Below are positions 1 to 6,744 of a stretch of DNA of 10,503 bases, one piece after another. The DNA comes from JBBSMX01 sp038232935 (lineage in GTDB: Bacteria > Bacteroidota > Rhodothermia > Rhodothermales > JANQRZ01): contig JBBSMX010000142.1 of the NCBI GenBank assembly GCA_038232935.1, positions 1 through 10,503 of the forward strand. The letters run 5' to 3'. The position numbers were made by a program, and so were the translations under genes. Below the pieces are notes generated by a model. That model had not been told where the DNA came from. It saw only the letters and a program-made list of their open reading frames with translations, and did no database searches. Each line of letters starts with the position of its first letter. Position 1 is the stretch's first letter.

Positions 1-1082
1 GTGTAGAGATTGCAGCTATCGAGCAGCAGTTCGCGGAGGGCGACCGAGGCGTTGTCGGTGTTCGAGAGGAATGTGTTCTTGATGACCACGGCCCCGCGCC
101 CGCCCGCCTTCAGCATTTTGATGAAGTGCTGGAGGAAGAGGAACGCCGTCTCGCCCGTGCGGATGGGGAAGTTCTGCTGCACCTCCTTGCGCTCCTTGCC
201 GCCGAACGGCGGATTCGCCAGCACGATGTCGTAGCGGTCCTTCTCCTGCACGTCCGCCAGGTTCTCCGTCAGCGTGTTCGTGTGGAGGATGTTGGGCGCT
301 TCGATGCCGTGCAGGATCATGTTCATGATCGCGATGACGTAGGCCAGCGACTTCTTCTCCTTGCCGTAGAACGTCCGCTCCTGTACCATCCGGTCCTGCT
401 CCGTGGTGCGCTCGGGGTGCTCGGCCAGCAGGTAGTCGTAGGCCTCGCACAGAAACCCCGCCGAGCCGACCGCGCCGTCGTAGATCGTCTCGCCGATCTG
501 CGGGGCCACGACCTGCACGATGGCGCGGATGAGCGGGCGCGGCGTGTAGTACTCGCCGCCGTTGCGCCCGGCGTTTCCCATGTTCTGGATCTTGGCTTCG
601 TAGAGGTGCGACAGCTCGTGCTTCTCGGCCTGCGAGCGGAAGCGCAGCGCGTCGATGTGCTCGATGATCTCGCGCATGTTGTAGCCGCTGGAGATCCGGT
701 TTTTGATCTCCCCGAAGATCTCGCCGATCTTGTACTCGATGGTGTCCGGCCCCGTCGCCCGCTGTTTGAAGCCCTGGAGGTAGGGGAACAGCTCGTCGTC
801 CACGAAGTCGCGGAGGTCGTCGCCGGTGCGCGCCGCGTGGTAGTCGAGCGAGCCGTCGGCGTTCTTGGGCGCGGCCCAGGCTTCCCAGCGGTACTCCGGG
901 TCGAGCTTGTGGAAATACATCTGGCCTTCCAGCGCCGCCTGATCGGCGAGGTCTTGCTCCAGGCCGTCGAGGTACTTCAGGAACAGCAGCCAGGAGGTTT
1001 GTTCGGTGTAGTCGAGTTCGGTCGTGCAGCCGGCCTCTTTGCGCAGCACGTCGTCGATGTTCTTGAAGGCTTGTACGAACAC
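1..1082 (-). CDS. hsdM: Type I restriction-modification system DNA methyltransferase subunit HsdM, partial (C-terminus beyond left edge)
   Basis: N6-adenine methyltransferase subunit of a type I restriction-modification complex; with HsdS it methylates the target site and with HsdR forms the restriction enzyme. Seen: the first 360 residues. The N-terminus reads MFVQAFKNIDDVLRKEAG, then ELDYTEQTSWLLFLKYLDGL, typical of the HsdM N-terminal helical domain. The SAM-binding motif is YDGAVGSAGFL (D202-L211), followed by the catalytic motif IV NPPF (N290-F293) within VLANPPFGGKERKEV. Family members usually have about 480-540 residues, so roughly a quarter is missing off the window. The start is GTG at 1082-1080, the only ATG/GTG/TTG in frame after the stop at 1163-1161, and MF-x-QAFKNIDD matches how homologues usually begin. 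There is no Shine-Dalgarno. The start sits inside a 28-bp tandem duplication. hsdS/hsdR are not visible and are expected to the left. Family assignment is very secure; the exact start is less so. Confidence 0.95.
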   Translation of the reverse strand, partial: MFVQAFKNIDDVLRKEAGCTTELDYTEQTSWLLFLKYLDGLEQDLADQAALEGQMYFHKLDPEYRWEAWAAPKNADGSLDYHAARTGDDLRDFVDDELFPYLQGFKQRATGPDTIEYKIGEIFGEIKNRISSGYNMREIIEHIDALRFRSQAEKHELSHLYEAKIQNMGNAGRNGGEYYTPRPLIRAIVQVVAPQIGETIYDGAVGSAGFLCEAYDYLLAEHPERTTEQDRMVQERTFYGKEKKSLAYVIAIMNMILHGIEAPNILHTNTLTENLADVQEKDRYDIVLANPPFGGKERKEVQQNFPIRTGETAFLFLQHFIKMLKAGGRGAVVIKNTFLSNTDNASVALRELLLDSCNLY

Positions 1083-1121
1083 AGGCAGATAATAAGGCTT
1101 GTACGAACACAGGCAGATAAT
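1066..1121. repeat. Perfect 28-bp tandem duplication spanning the hsdM start codon
   Basis: Two identical head-to-tail 28-bp copies lie at 1066-1093 and 1094-1121. On the minus strand each copy carries TATTAT, six bases (CTGCCT), then GTG TTC GTA CAA GCC. Only the gene-proximal GTG (1082-1080) is in frame with hsdM. The distal GTG (1110-1108) enters another frame because 28 is not a multiple of three. The duplication therefore adds a second copy of the apparent start region and would break any protein initiated further upstream. TATTAT six bases before the start resembles a -10 box for a leaderless transcript, but no -35 is evident and this part is speculative. Confidence 0.9.
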
Positions 1122-1160
1122 AGGGTGGGGGATGGGGTCGGTCGATCTGCGTCGCAGCGG

Positions 1161-1583
1161 CTAGCGTGTCAGAAGCTGCTTCTCCTCCCACTCGCGGTAG
1201 CGCTCTAGCTCGTCGTGGAGTGTGCGCAGCACATAGCCGAGGACGGCGGCATCGTCGAGGTAGCCGATGACGGGGATGAAGTCGGGGATGAGGTCGAGCG
1301 GGTTGAGGAAGTAGAGCACGGCGGCGACGATGAGCACGATGGCTTTGAGCGGGATGCGGTGGTACTCCCCGCCGAGCCACGCGCGGATGAGTCGCAGCAG
1401 CACCGGCAGGTCTGTGCGGATCTGCCCGATCTCGTCGCTGTGCCGGGCGATCTTGTCGTAGGCGTCGCCGACGACTTTGCGGACGCGCTGCGGGCTGCGC
1501 GCGATGCGCTCGGCCTGCTGGCGGAAGCGCTCGAAGCCGGGCGGCGGGCTGGACGGAGGGGAGTCGGTGCGGTCGATGGGCAT
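1161..1583 (-). CDS. YkvA/DUF1232 family small membrane protein
   Basis: A 140-residue protein. Residues 1-16 are Pro/Ser-rich and 17-75 are charged and probably helical. From about residue 77 comes the DUF1232 core: a hydrophobic segment (77-93, IPLKAIVLIVAAVLYFL) followed by NPLDLIPDFIP (94-104) and GYLDDAAVLGYVL (107-119), the hallmark of the YkvA-like family. A charged tail ends at TAG (1163-1161). The biochemical role of the family is not established; members are predicted inner-membrane proteins. The start MPIDRTD at 1583 is preferred: the longer ORF reaching 1919 would overlap the divergent neighbour's coding sequence and adds sequence with no family resemblance. No Shine-Dalgarno is seen. 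hsdM starts 78 nt downstream on the same strand, so read-through transcription is possible, but the genes are functionally unrelated. Family call is secure; function unknown. Confidence 0.9.
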   Translation of the reverse strand: MPIDRTDSPPSSPPPGFERFRQQAERIARSPQRVRKVVGDAYDKIARHSDEIGQIRTDLPVLLRLIRAWLGGEYHRIPLKAIVLIVAAVLYFLNPLDLIPDFIPVIGYLDDAAVLGYVLRTLHDELERYREWEEKQLLTR

Positions 1584-1615
1584 AGAATTCGGGGCGGAGA
1601 AGTGGGGGCGTATCC

Positions 1616-1643
1616 TACCTTCGGGCGTCGCGTTGCGAAGGTA
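1616..1643. promoter_or_regulatory. Dyad in divergent intergenic region, candidate paired promoter boxes or operator
   Basis: TACCTTCG at 1616-1623 and its exact reverse complement CGAAGGTA at 1636-1643 form a perfect 8-bp inverted repeat with a 12-nt spacer. The plus-strand box ends 51 nt before the ATG of the sortilin-like gene (1675). The minus-strand box ends 52 nt before the ATG of the YkvA-like gene (1583). TACCTTCG differs in one base from TAnnTTTG, the -7 element described for Bacteroidota housekeeping sigma factor. It may be a pair of divergent promoters, a regulator-binding operator, or a chance hairpin. No -33 TTTG box is evident at the expected spacing, and there is no T-tract to suggest a terminator. 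Confidence 0.35.
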
Positions 1644-1674
1644 CGTGTCATCTCCCGAACCCGATCCCGCCGTT

Positions 1675-4650
1675 ATGCTCCGCCCGCTCCTTTTCACCAC
1701 GCTCGCGTGCGCCGCGCTCGCGTGCGCGCTCACCCTGTCCGCCGCCGCCCAGCCGTCCGAAGCCACCGACGCGGCCGAACAGCTGAACCCCGTCGCGCCG
1801 ACGCCGGGGGCCGCGCGCCTCGCCGGGTTCGAGGCGCGGCAGGCGCTGCACGACCGCTCGCTCGTCAACAACGTCGTCTTCCGTACCATCGGGCCGACGG
1901 TGATGAGCGGGCGTGTCACGGACGTGGACGCGTCGCCGACCGATCCGACGACGTTCTACGTCGCCTACGCCTCGGGCGGGCTGTGGCGGACGACGAGCGG
2001 CGGCGCGCGCTTCGAGCCGCTCTTCGACAGCACGGCCTCGATCACGCTCGGTGATATCGCCGTGGACTGGCGCGACCCGGAAGGCGACGGTGCGACGATC
2101 TGGGCGGGCACGGGCGAGAACAACTCCAGCCGCTCGTCCTACGCCGGCACCGGCGTCTATAAAAGCACCGACGGCGGCGCGACGTGGACCCACCTCGGGC
2201 TCGAAGACACCGAGCACACCGGCCGCATCATCCTGCATCCCGACGACCCGAACACGGCGTGGGTCGCCGCCATCGGCGCGCTCTACTCGCCGGGGCCGGA
2301 CCGCGGCGTCTACAAAACCACTGACGGCGGCGCGACGTGGGACCGGACCCTCTTCGTGAACGACAACGCGGGCGTCATCGACCTCGTGATCGACCCCTCG
2401 AACCCCAGCGTGCTCTACGCGGCAGCGTGGGAGCGGACGCGGCGGGCGTGGGAGTTCACCGAGGCCGGCGCGGGGTCGGGCATCTACAAAAGCACCGACG
2501 GCGGCTCGACGTGGACGCTGCTCACGACCGACGGTAGCGGCTTCCCGACGGGCGCGGACGTCGGGCGGATCGGGCTCGCGGTCTATCCCGGCAGTCCGCA
2601 GACGCTCTTCGCCGTCGTCGACAACCAGAACCGGCGGCCCGAAGAGGAGCCGGACGAAGACGAGCCGGTGCTCACGAAGGACGCGCTCCGCACGATGAGT
2701 CGCGCCGAGTTTCTCGAACTCGCCGAAGAGGACCTCAACGACTTCCTCGACCGCAGCGACTACCCACTCTCCTACACCGCGCAGTCGCTCCTCGACCTCG
2801 TACGGAAGGGGACGCTGGAGCCCATCGCGCTCGTCGAGTACCTCGAAGACGCGAACGCCCAGCTCTTCGACACGCCGGTCGTCGGGGCCGAGGTCTACCG
2901 CTCCGACGACGGCGGCCGGACGTGGACGCGCACGCACGAGGGGTTCATCGACGACCTGTTCTATTCCTACGGCTACTACTTCGGCGAAATCCGCGTCGCC
3001 CCCAATAACCCGGACCGGCTCTACCTCCTCGGCGTCCCGATCATCGCCTCCTCCGACGGCGGCGCGACGTGGGCCTCCATCAGCGCCGACCACGTCCACG
3101 CCGACCACCACGCGCTCTTCGTCAACCCGAACAAGCCCGGTCACCTGATCAACGGCAACGACGGCGGGATCAACATTTCGTACGACGACGGCGAGAGCTG
3201 GTTTAAGGCCAACACGATCCCCGTCGGCCAGTTCTACACCGTCGCCGTGGACATGCAGGAGCCGTACCACGTCTACGGTGGCTTGCAGGACAATGGCGTG
3301 TGGGAGGGCCCGAGCGATTACACGCCGGACCCGAGCTGGCACGCCTCCGGCACCTACCCCTACCAGTCGATCATGGGCGGTGACGGGATGCAGGTCGCCA
3401 TCGACTCGCGGACGAACAACACGGTCTACACCGGCTTCCAGTTCGGCAACTACTTCCGGCTGGAGCGCGAGACGACGGAGGGCGAGTTCGAGGGCACGCG
3501 GATCACGCCGCCGCACGAGCTCGGCGAGCGCCCGCTCCGCTTCAACTGGCAGACGCCGATCCACCTCTCCGTCCACAACCAGGACATCCTCTACCTCGGC
3601 TCGCAGAAGCTCCACCGCTCGCTCGACCGGGGCGACACGTGGGAGGAACTCTCCGACGATCTCACGCAAGGCGGCATCCCCGGCGACGTGCCTTACGGTA
3701 CGCTCACGTCCATCGACGAGTCGCCAAAGCGGTTCGGTCTGCTCGTCGTCGGCTCAGACGACGGGCTCGTCCACGTCACCGAGGATGGGGGACGCATGTG
3801 GCGGCGCGTGTCGGACGAGTTGCCGCCCGACCTGTGGGTGAGCCGCGTCGTCGCCTCGCACCACGACGAGCAGCGGCTCTACGTCGCGCTCAACGGCTAC
3901 CGGTGGGACAACTTCGAGGCGCACGTCTACCGATCCGACGATCTCGGCACGACGTGGCAGCGAATCGGGACCGACCTCCCGATGGAGCCGGTGAACGTGA
4001 TCGTCGAAGACCCGGAGAACGAGCACCTGCTCTACGTCGGGACGGACCACGGGCTGTACGCGAGCCTCGACGGCGGTGCGTCGTTTATGACGATGATGGG
4101 CTCAGACGCCGCCGGCGGCCTGCCGAACGCGCCGGTCCACGACGCCGTCGTCCACCCGCGTGACCACGCCCTCGTCGTCGGCACGCACGGCCGGTCGCTC
4201 TACGTCGCCGATGTCGAACACCTCCAGCAACTCACGCCGGAGACGCTGGCAGACGGGCTTCGGCTCTTTGGCGTCGAGGCTGTCGAGCACGCGGAGGGCT
4301 GGGGCGAGCGGGGGTACACGTGGGGCGAGCCGACCCGGCCCGAGGCGCGGATCGCCTACTTTGCGCCGAGCGCAGGCCAGGCTACGGTCACCATCACTGA
4401 AGAGGACGGGACGCTCGTCAACGCCACGTTCGACATCGCCGAGCGCGGGCTGAACTTCGTCACCTACGACCTGACCTACGACCCCGCCGAAGTCCGCGAG
4501 GACCAGAAGCCGGCCGACGACGAGCGGGTCTATCTGGAGCCCGGTACCTACACGGTCACGCTCGACCTCGGCGGCGAGTCGGTGACGGAGACGCTCGCCG
4601 TGGAGCCGGCCCCGGAGAAGCCGGCGCGCGGCCGGAAGAAGACGCCGTGA
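1675..4650 (+). CDS. Secreted sortilin/VPS10-like BNR (Asp-box) repeat beta-propeller protein
   Basis: A 991-residue exported protein. Start ATG 1675 is chosen because it begins a clean signal peptide (MLRPLLFTTLACAALACALT, ending near SAAAQ); the in-frame extension back to 1477 lacks this and overlaps the neighbour. Ten Asp-box-like motifs (S-x-D-G-G-x-T-W type) begin near residues 163, 214, 272, 409, 459, 502, 648, 702, 753 and 796, spanning one or more beta-propellers as in the sortilin/BNR superfamily. Between boxes three and four, residues 323-405 form an acidic then helical insert ending in EYLEDANAQLFDTPV. After it come SYGYYFG, VHADHHALFVNP and GGLQDNGVW, all conserved in bacterial members often annotated 'glycosyl hydrolase'. 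Residues about 880-980 look like a beta-sandwich; the tail is basic (ARGRKKTP). Sialidase catalytic residues are not recognisable, so enzyme activity should not be assumed. No type IX secretion tail is seen. Substrate unknown. Confidence 0.92.
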   Translation: MLRPLLFTTLACAALACALTLSAAAQPSEATDAAEQLNPVAPTPGAARLAGFEARQALHDRSLVNNVVFRTIGPTVMSGRVTDVDASPTDPTTFYVAYASGGLWRTTSGGARFEPLFDSTASITLGDIAVDWRDPEGDGATIWAGTGENNSSRSSYAGTGVYKSTDGGATWTHLGLEDTEHTGRIILHPDDPNTAWVAAIGALYSPGPDRGVYKTTDGGATWDRTLFVNDNAGVIDLVIDPSNPSVLYAAAWERTRRAWEFTEAGAGSGIYKSTDGGSTWTLLTTDGSGFPTGADVGRIGLAVYPGSPQTLFAVVDNQNRRPEEEPDEDEPVLTKDALRTMSRAEFLELAEEDLNDFLDRSDYPLSYTAQSLLDLVRKGTLEPIALVEYLEDANAQLFDTPVVGAEVYRSDDGGRTWTRTHEGFIDDLFYSYGYYFGEIRVAPNNPDRLYLLGVPIIASSDGGATWASISADHVHADHHALFVNPNKPGHLINGNDGGINISYDDGESWFKANTIPVGQFYTVAVDMQEPYHVYGGLQDNGVWEGPSDYTPDPSWHASGTYPYQSIMGGDGMQVAIDSRTNNTVYTGFQFGNYFRLERETTEGEFEGTRITPPHELGERPLRFNWQTPIHLSVHNQDILYLGSQKLHRSLDRGDTWEELSDDLTQGGIPGDVPYGTLTSIDESPKRFGLLVVGSDDGLVHVTEDGGRMWRRVSDELPPDLWVSRVVASHHDEQRLYVALNGYRWDNFEAHVYRSDDLGTTWQRIGTDLPMEPVNVIVEDPENEHLLYVGTDHGLYASLDGGASFMTMMGSDAAGGLPNAPVHDAVVHPRDHALVVGTHGRSLYVADVEHLQQLTPETLADGLRLFGVEAVEHAEGWGERGYTWGEPTRPEARIAYFAPSAGQATVTITEEDGTLVNATFDIAERGLNFVTYDLTYDPAEVREDQKPADDERVYLEPGTYTVTLDLGGESVTETLAVEPAPEKPARGRKKTP

Positions 4651-4657
4651 GCCCTTT

Positions 4658-4739
4658 GTCATTGCGAGCGCAGCGAAGCAATCTCCGCAAGGAGGCAATC
4701 CTTTGGAGATTGCTTCGTCGCTTCGCTTCTCGCAATGAC
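4658..4739. repeat. REP/MITE-like palindromic repeat, possible bidirectional terminator
   Basis: An imperfect inverted repeat. The left arm (4658-4686) starts GTCATTGCGAG and ends CGAAGCAATCTCC; the right arm (4705-4739) is its reverse complement apart from a 6-nt insertion and one or two differences. The 18-nt centre also pairs (AAGGA 4689-4693 with TCCTT 4699-4703), giving a nearly continuous hairpin. The TCATTGCGAG...GAAGCAATCTCC signature is a dispersed palindrome I recognise from many unrelated bacterial genomes; when translated it yields the familiar spurious CHCEKRSDEAI string. It fills the gap between two convergent genes, 7 nt after the stop of one and 8 nt before the stop of the other, so it could also end both transcripts. 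There is no clear T-tract, and termination is inference. Confidence 0.85.
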
Positions 4740-4747
4740 AAGCTGGT

Positions 4748-5338
4748 TCAAGCGTCTTCGGCATCGAGCTTCGGCGGCTTGCGGTCGACGGGCACCCACT
4801 GCGCCTCGGGCTCTCCCGCGCGGTGGTTGACCCAGCGGGCGAGGACGAATAGGAAGTCCGAGAGCCGGTTGAGGTAACGGGCGGCGGGCTCGTTGACCTC
4901 TTCCATCTTGCCCAGCTCCACGGTGTAGCGCTCGGCACGGCGGGCGACGGTGCGGGCGACGTGGAGCGCGGCCCCGCCCGGAGAGCCGCCCGGCAGGATG
5001 AAGTGCTTGAGCGCCGGCAGATCCTCTTCGAGCGCGTCGATCTCCCGTTCCAATCGCTCGACGTGGGCAGCTTCGATGCGGGGAACCGGATACTTCGTCT
5101 CGTGCGGCGAGGCGAGGTCGCCGCCGAGGATGAACAGCTCCTGCTGCACACGGTGGAGGATGGCGTCGGCACGTTCGGAGCCAGGGTCGTCGCCGAGGAG
5201 GGTGCGGGCGAGGCCGAGCGCGGCGTTGGCCTCGTCGACCGTGCCGTAGGCGGCGATGCGCGGGTGCGTTTTAGCGACGCGGTCGCCGCCGAAGAGGGCG
5301 GTCGTGCCGTCGTCGCCGGTGCGGGTGTAGACTTTCAT
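4748..5338 (-). CDS. pduO: PduO-type ATP:cob(I)alamin adenosyltransferase
   Basis: Transfers the adenosyl group of ATP to cob(I)alamin, giving adenosylcobalamin for B12-dependent isomerases; cytosolic, usually a trimer. The 196 residues match the usual family length of about 180-200. Seen: the N-terminal ATP-binding signature TRTGDDGTTALFGGDRVAKT (5-24), then YGTVDEANA (31-39), QELFILGGDLASP (66-78), the Arg-rich helix RTVARRAERY (129-138) that binds ATP in this family, and YLNRLSDFLFVLARW (155-169). No key motif is missing. The ATG at 5338 begins directly with MKVYTRTGDDG, the usual start. The gene lies 10 nt after the stop of the upstream ABC ATPase gene on the same strand, so the two are probably one operon. 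The symbol denotes the PduO-type family and does not imply a propanediol-utilisation operon. Confidence 0.95.
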   Translation of the reverse strand: MKVYTRTGDDGTTALFGGDRVAKTHPRIAAYGTVDEANAALGLARTLLGDDPGSERADAILHRVQQELFILGGDLASPHETKYPVPRIEAAHVERLEREIDALEEDLPALKHFILPGGSPGGAALHVARTVARRAERYTVELGKMEEVNEPAARYLNRLSDFLFVLARWVNHRAGEPEAQWVPVDRKPPKLDAEDA

Positions 5339-5348
5339 GGGGACGGTC

Positions 5349-6119
5349 TCAGACGGGAGCGAGGTAGCGGATTTCGAGCGGGCGGTTCGGTGGTGCGTTC
5401 ACGTCAGCGTCCATACGGAAGACGGACCGGATGAGGTCCGGGGTGAGGACGGCATGCGACGGGCCGTCGGCGACGAGGCGGCCGTGGTCGAGCACGAGGA
5501 GGCGGTCGGCGTAACGGGCGGCGAAAGCGAGGTCGTGGAAGGCGGCGACGACGGTGCGGGGCGGGTCGAGCGCGGCGACGCGGTCCATCCCGTCGAACTG
5601 ATGGTGGACGTCGAGGTGGGCCGTGGGCTCGTCGAGGAGGAGGAGACCGGCTTCCTGCGCGAGCGCCTGGGCGAGTTGGACGCGCTGCTGCTCGCCGCCG
5701 GAGAGGGTGTCGAGCGAGCGATCTGCGAAGTCGGTCAGGTCTAGCTCGGCGAGGGCGGCGCGGGCGTGCTGCCGGTCCGCGGCGGTGAACCCTTCGAGCC
5801 AGCCGTGATGCGGCGCGCGGCCGAGCAGGACGAACTCCTCGACCGTGAACTCGAACGCGAGCGACGGGCTCTGGCGGACGAACGCCAGCCGCCGGGCGAG
5901 CGCACGCGGCTTCCACCGCGCCACCGGCTCCCCGTCGAGCGTGAGCGAGCCGGAGTAGGGGAGGAGCCCGCCGAGCGTCCGCAGCAACGTCGTTTTTCCG
6001 CTCCCGTTCGGCCCGATCAGCCCGACCCACGTCTCCGGCTCGACCGTGAACCGGAGGCCGTGGAGGATGGGGCGGCCGTCGAGGTGGACGTCGAGCGCGT
6101 CGGCGGAATAGATCGGCAT
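5349..6119 (-). CDS. ABC transporter ATP-binding protein, FecE/BtuD type (cobalamin, heme or siderophore uptake)
   Basis: The 256-residue cytoplasmic ATPase of a metal-chelate importer. Motifs in order: Walker A GPNGSGKT (36-43), Q-loop Q83, signature LSGGEQQRVQ (139-148), Walker B LLLLDEPTAHLD (159-170), H-loop H195 in AAFHDLAFAARYAD. The LGRAPHHGW segment (99-107) and overall arrangement are typical of the FecE/FhuC/HmuV/BtuD group. The start is MPIYSADALDVH at 6119; the in-frame ATG at 6179 adds 20 Pro/Arg-rich residues unlike the family. The following gene is a cobalamin adenosyltransferase 10 nt away, which favours corrinoid over siderophore or heme as substrate, making this a likely btuD; that is inference from context. 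The matching permease and binding protein are not in the window: the next gene upstream is on the other strand. No cobalamin riboswitch fits the 83-nt upstream gap. Confidence 0.92.
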   Translation of the reverse strand: MPIYSADALDVHLDGRPILHGLRFTVEPETWVGLIGPNGSGKTTLLRTLGGLLPYSGSLTLDGEPVARWKPRALARRLAFVRQSPSLAFEFTVEEFVLLGRAPHHGWLEGFTAADRQHARAALAELDLTDFADRSLDTLSGGEQQRVQLAQALAQEAGLLLLDEPTAHLDVHHQFDGMDRVAALDPPRTVVAAFHDLAFAARYADRLLVLDHGRLVADGPSHAVLTPDLIRSVFRMDADVNAPPNRPLEIRYLAPV

Positions 6120-6202
6120 GGGGGAGAAGGGCGTGCGGAGGGAACCCGGCGAGGGGTGCCCATGTGGACTCCGCCGCACAGATCGATGACGTACAGGCTC
6201 CC

Positions 6203-6691
6203 ATGATACGAACGCTGCTAATCGCCCTCGCCGTTCTCCTGGTGCTGCCGGGGTGCGACACGAACGCCCAACAAGACGACTTCTTCCTCCAGTCCGAACG
6301 AACGGCCCAAGGATTCACGCGTACGGGCGACGGCGGCGAGATCATCGGCGACCCCGACCCCGACGACTGGCGCGTCGCGCCGACGTTTCAGGGCAGCGTT
6401 CAGATCGTGCCAGCCTCGCCGAATCCGGTGAGTCGCAACGGCCTCGTCACGATCACCGTGCAGGACACGTTCGGCGACGTGCTCACCGGCGGGGTCCGAG
6501 TGACCTTCACGGATATCGATCGCCGGGTCATTCTGTTGGATCGGGATGATGGCAACGGGCCGTTCTACTCCCTTACCTTCAGTCCCGCGCTCCTGCCTTT
6601 CACCGGCACCAGCGATGCCCGGTTGTACCGCGTGCGGATCTTTACGAACAACAGCCGCATCGTCTCGTACGGCGATATTCTGGTGCAATGA
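6203..6691 (+). CDS. Small predicted lipoprotein of unknown function
   Basis: A 162-residue protein I do not recognise as a named family. The start at ATG 6203 begins a lipoprotein signal peptide (MIRTLLIALAVLLVLPGC) with lipobox LPGC and Cys18 as the predicted lipidated residue; Asp at +2 follows. The upstream in-frame ATG at 6164 would bury the signal. After a polar Gln/Asp-rich linker, residues from about 65 look all-beta: PASPNPVSRNGLVTITVQ, then GGVRVTFTDIDRRVIL, ending YRVRIFTNNSRIVSYGD. The PNP followed by alternating strands recalls the beta-sandwich tail domains of FlgD-like or type IX sorting domains, but this resemblance is weak and a lipid anchor argues against a sorting role. It is transcribed divergently from the ABC ATPase gene (83-nt gap) and converges on the large gene to the right. 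Confidence 0.8.
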   Translation: MIRTLLIALAVLLVLPGCDTNAQQDDFFLQSERTAQGFTRTGDGGEIIGDPDPDDWRVAPTFQGSVQIVPASPNPVSRNGLVTITVQDTFGDVLTGGVRVTFTDIDRRVILLDRDDGNGPFYSLTFSPALLPFTGTSDARLYRVRIFTNNSRIVSYGDILVQ

Positions 6692-6744
6692 GGCCCTCTT
6701 TTCCCTCGAAGCTCTGGGGTTGCGACTGTGGCGGCAGATGTTCG

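Noticed and set aside
126..1208. Long plus-strand reading frame opposite hsdM
   Set aside because: Antisense shadow with Val/Arg/Asp-rich low complexity typical of GC-rich opposite strands.
16..1380. Long minus-strand reading frame of 454 residues
   Set aside because: It is an off-frame read of hsdM and the YkvA-like gene, Arg/Pro/His-rich with no family motif. The true hsdM frame carries all expected motifs. It is of interest only because it joins the upstream copy of the 28-bp duplication.
1477..1674. 66-residue N-terminal extension of the sortilin-like gene
   Set aside because: It places a proper signal peptide internally and overlaps the YkvA-like gene; ATG 1675 gives an ordinary secreted protein.
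1648..3669. 673-residue minus-strand reading frame opposite the sortilin-like gene
   Set aside because: Antisense shadow: repeated PRRAAV-type strings are the reverse reading of the Asp-box codons.
4550..4650. Type IX secretion sorting tail on the sortilin-like protein
   Set aside because: The C-terminus is a basic ARGRKKTP tail after a beta-sandwich and lacks the PNP-start and closing strand pattern of such tails.
4102..5172. 356-residue minus-strand reading frame containing CHCEKRSDEAI
   Set aside because: It runs through the REP-like palindrome and is off frame to the adenosyltransferase; the CHCEKRSDEAI string is a known spurious translation of that repeat.
6120..6202. Cobalamin riboswitch upstream of the ATPase gene
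   Set aside because: The gap is only 83 nt, too short for this riboswitch class, and no B12-box-like sequence was recognised.
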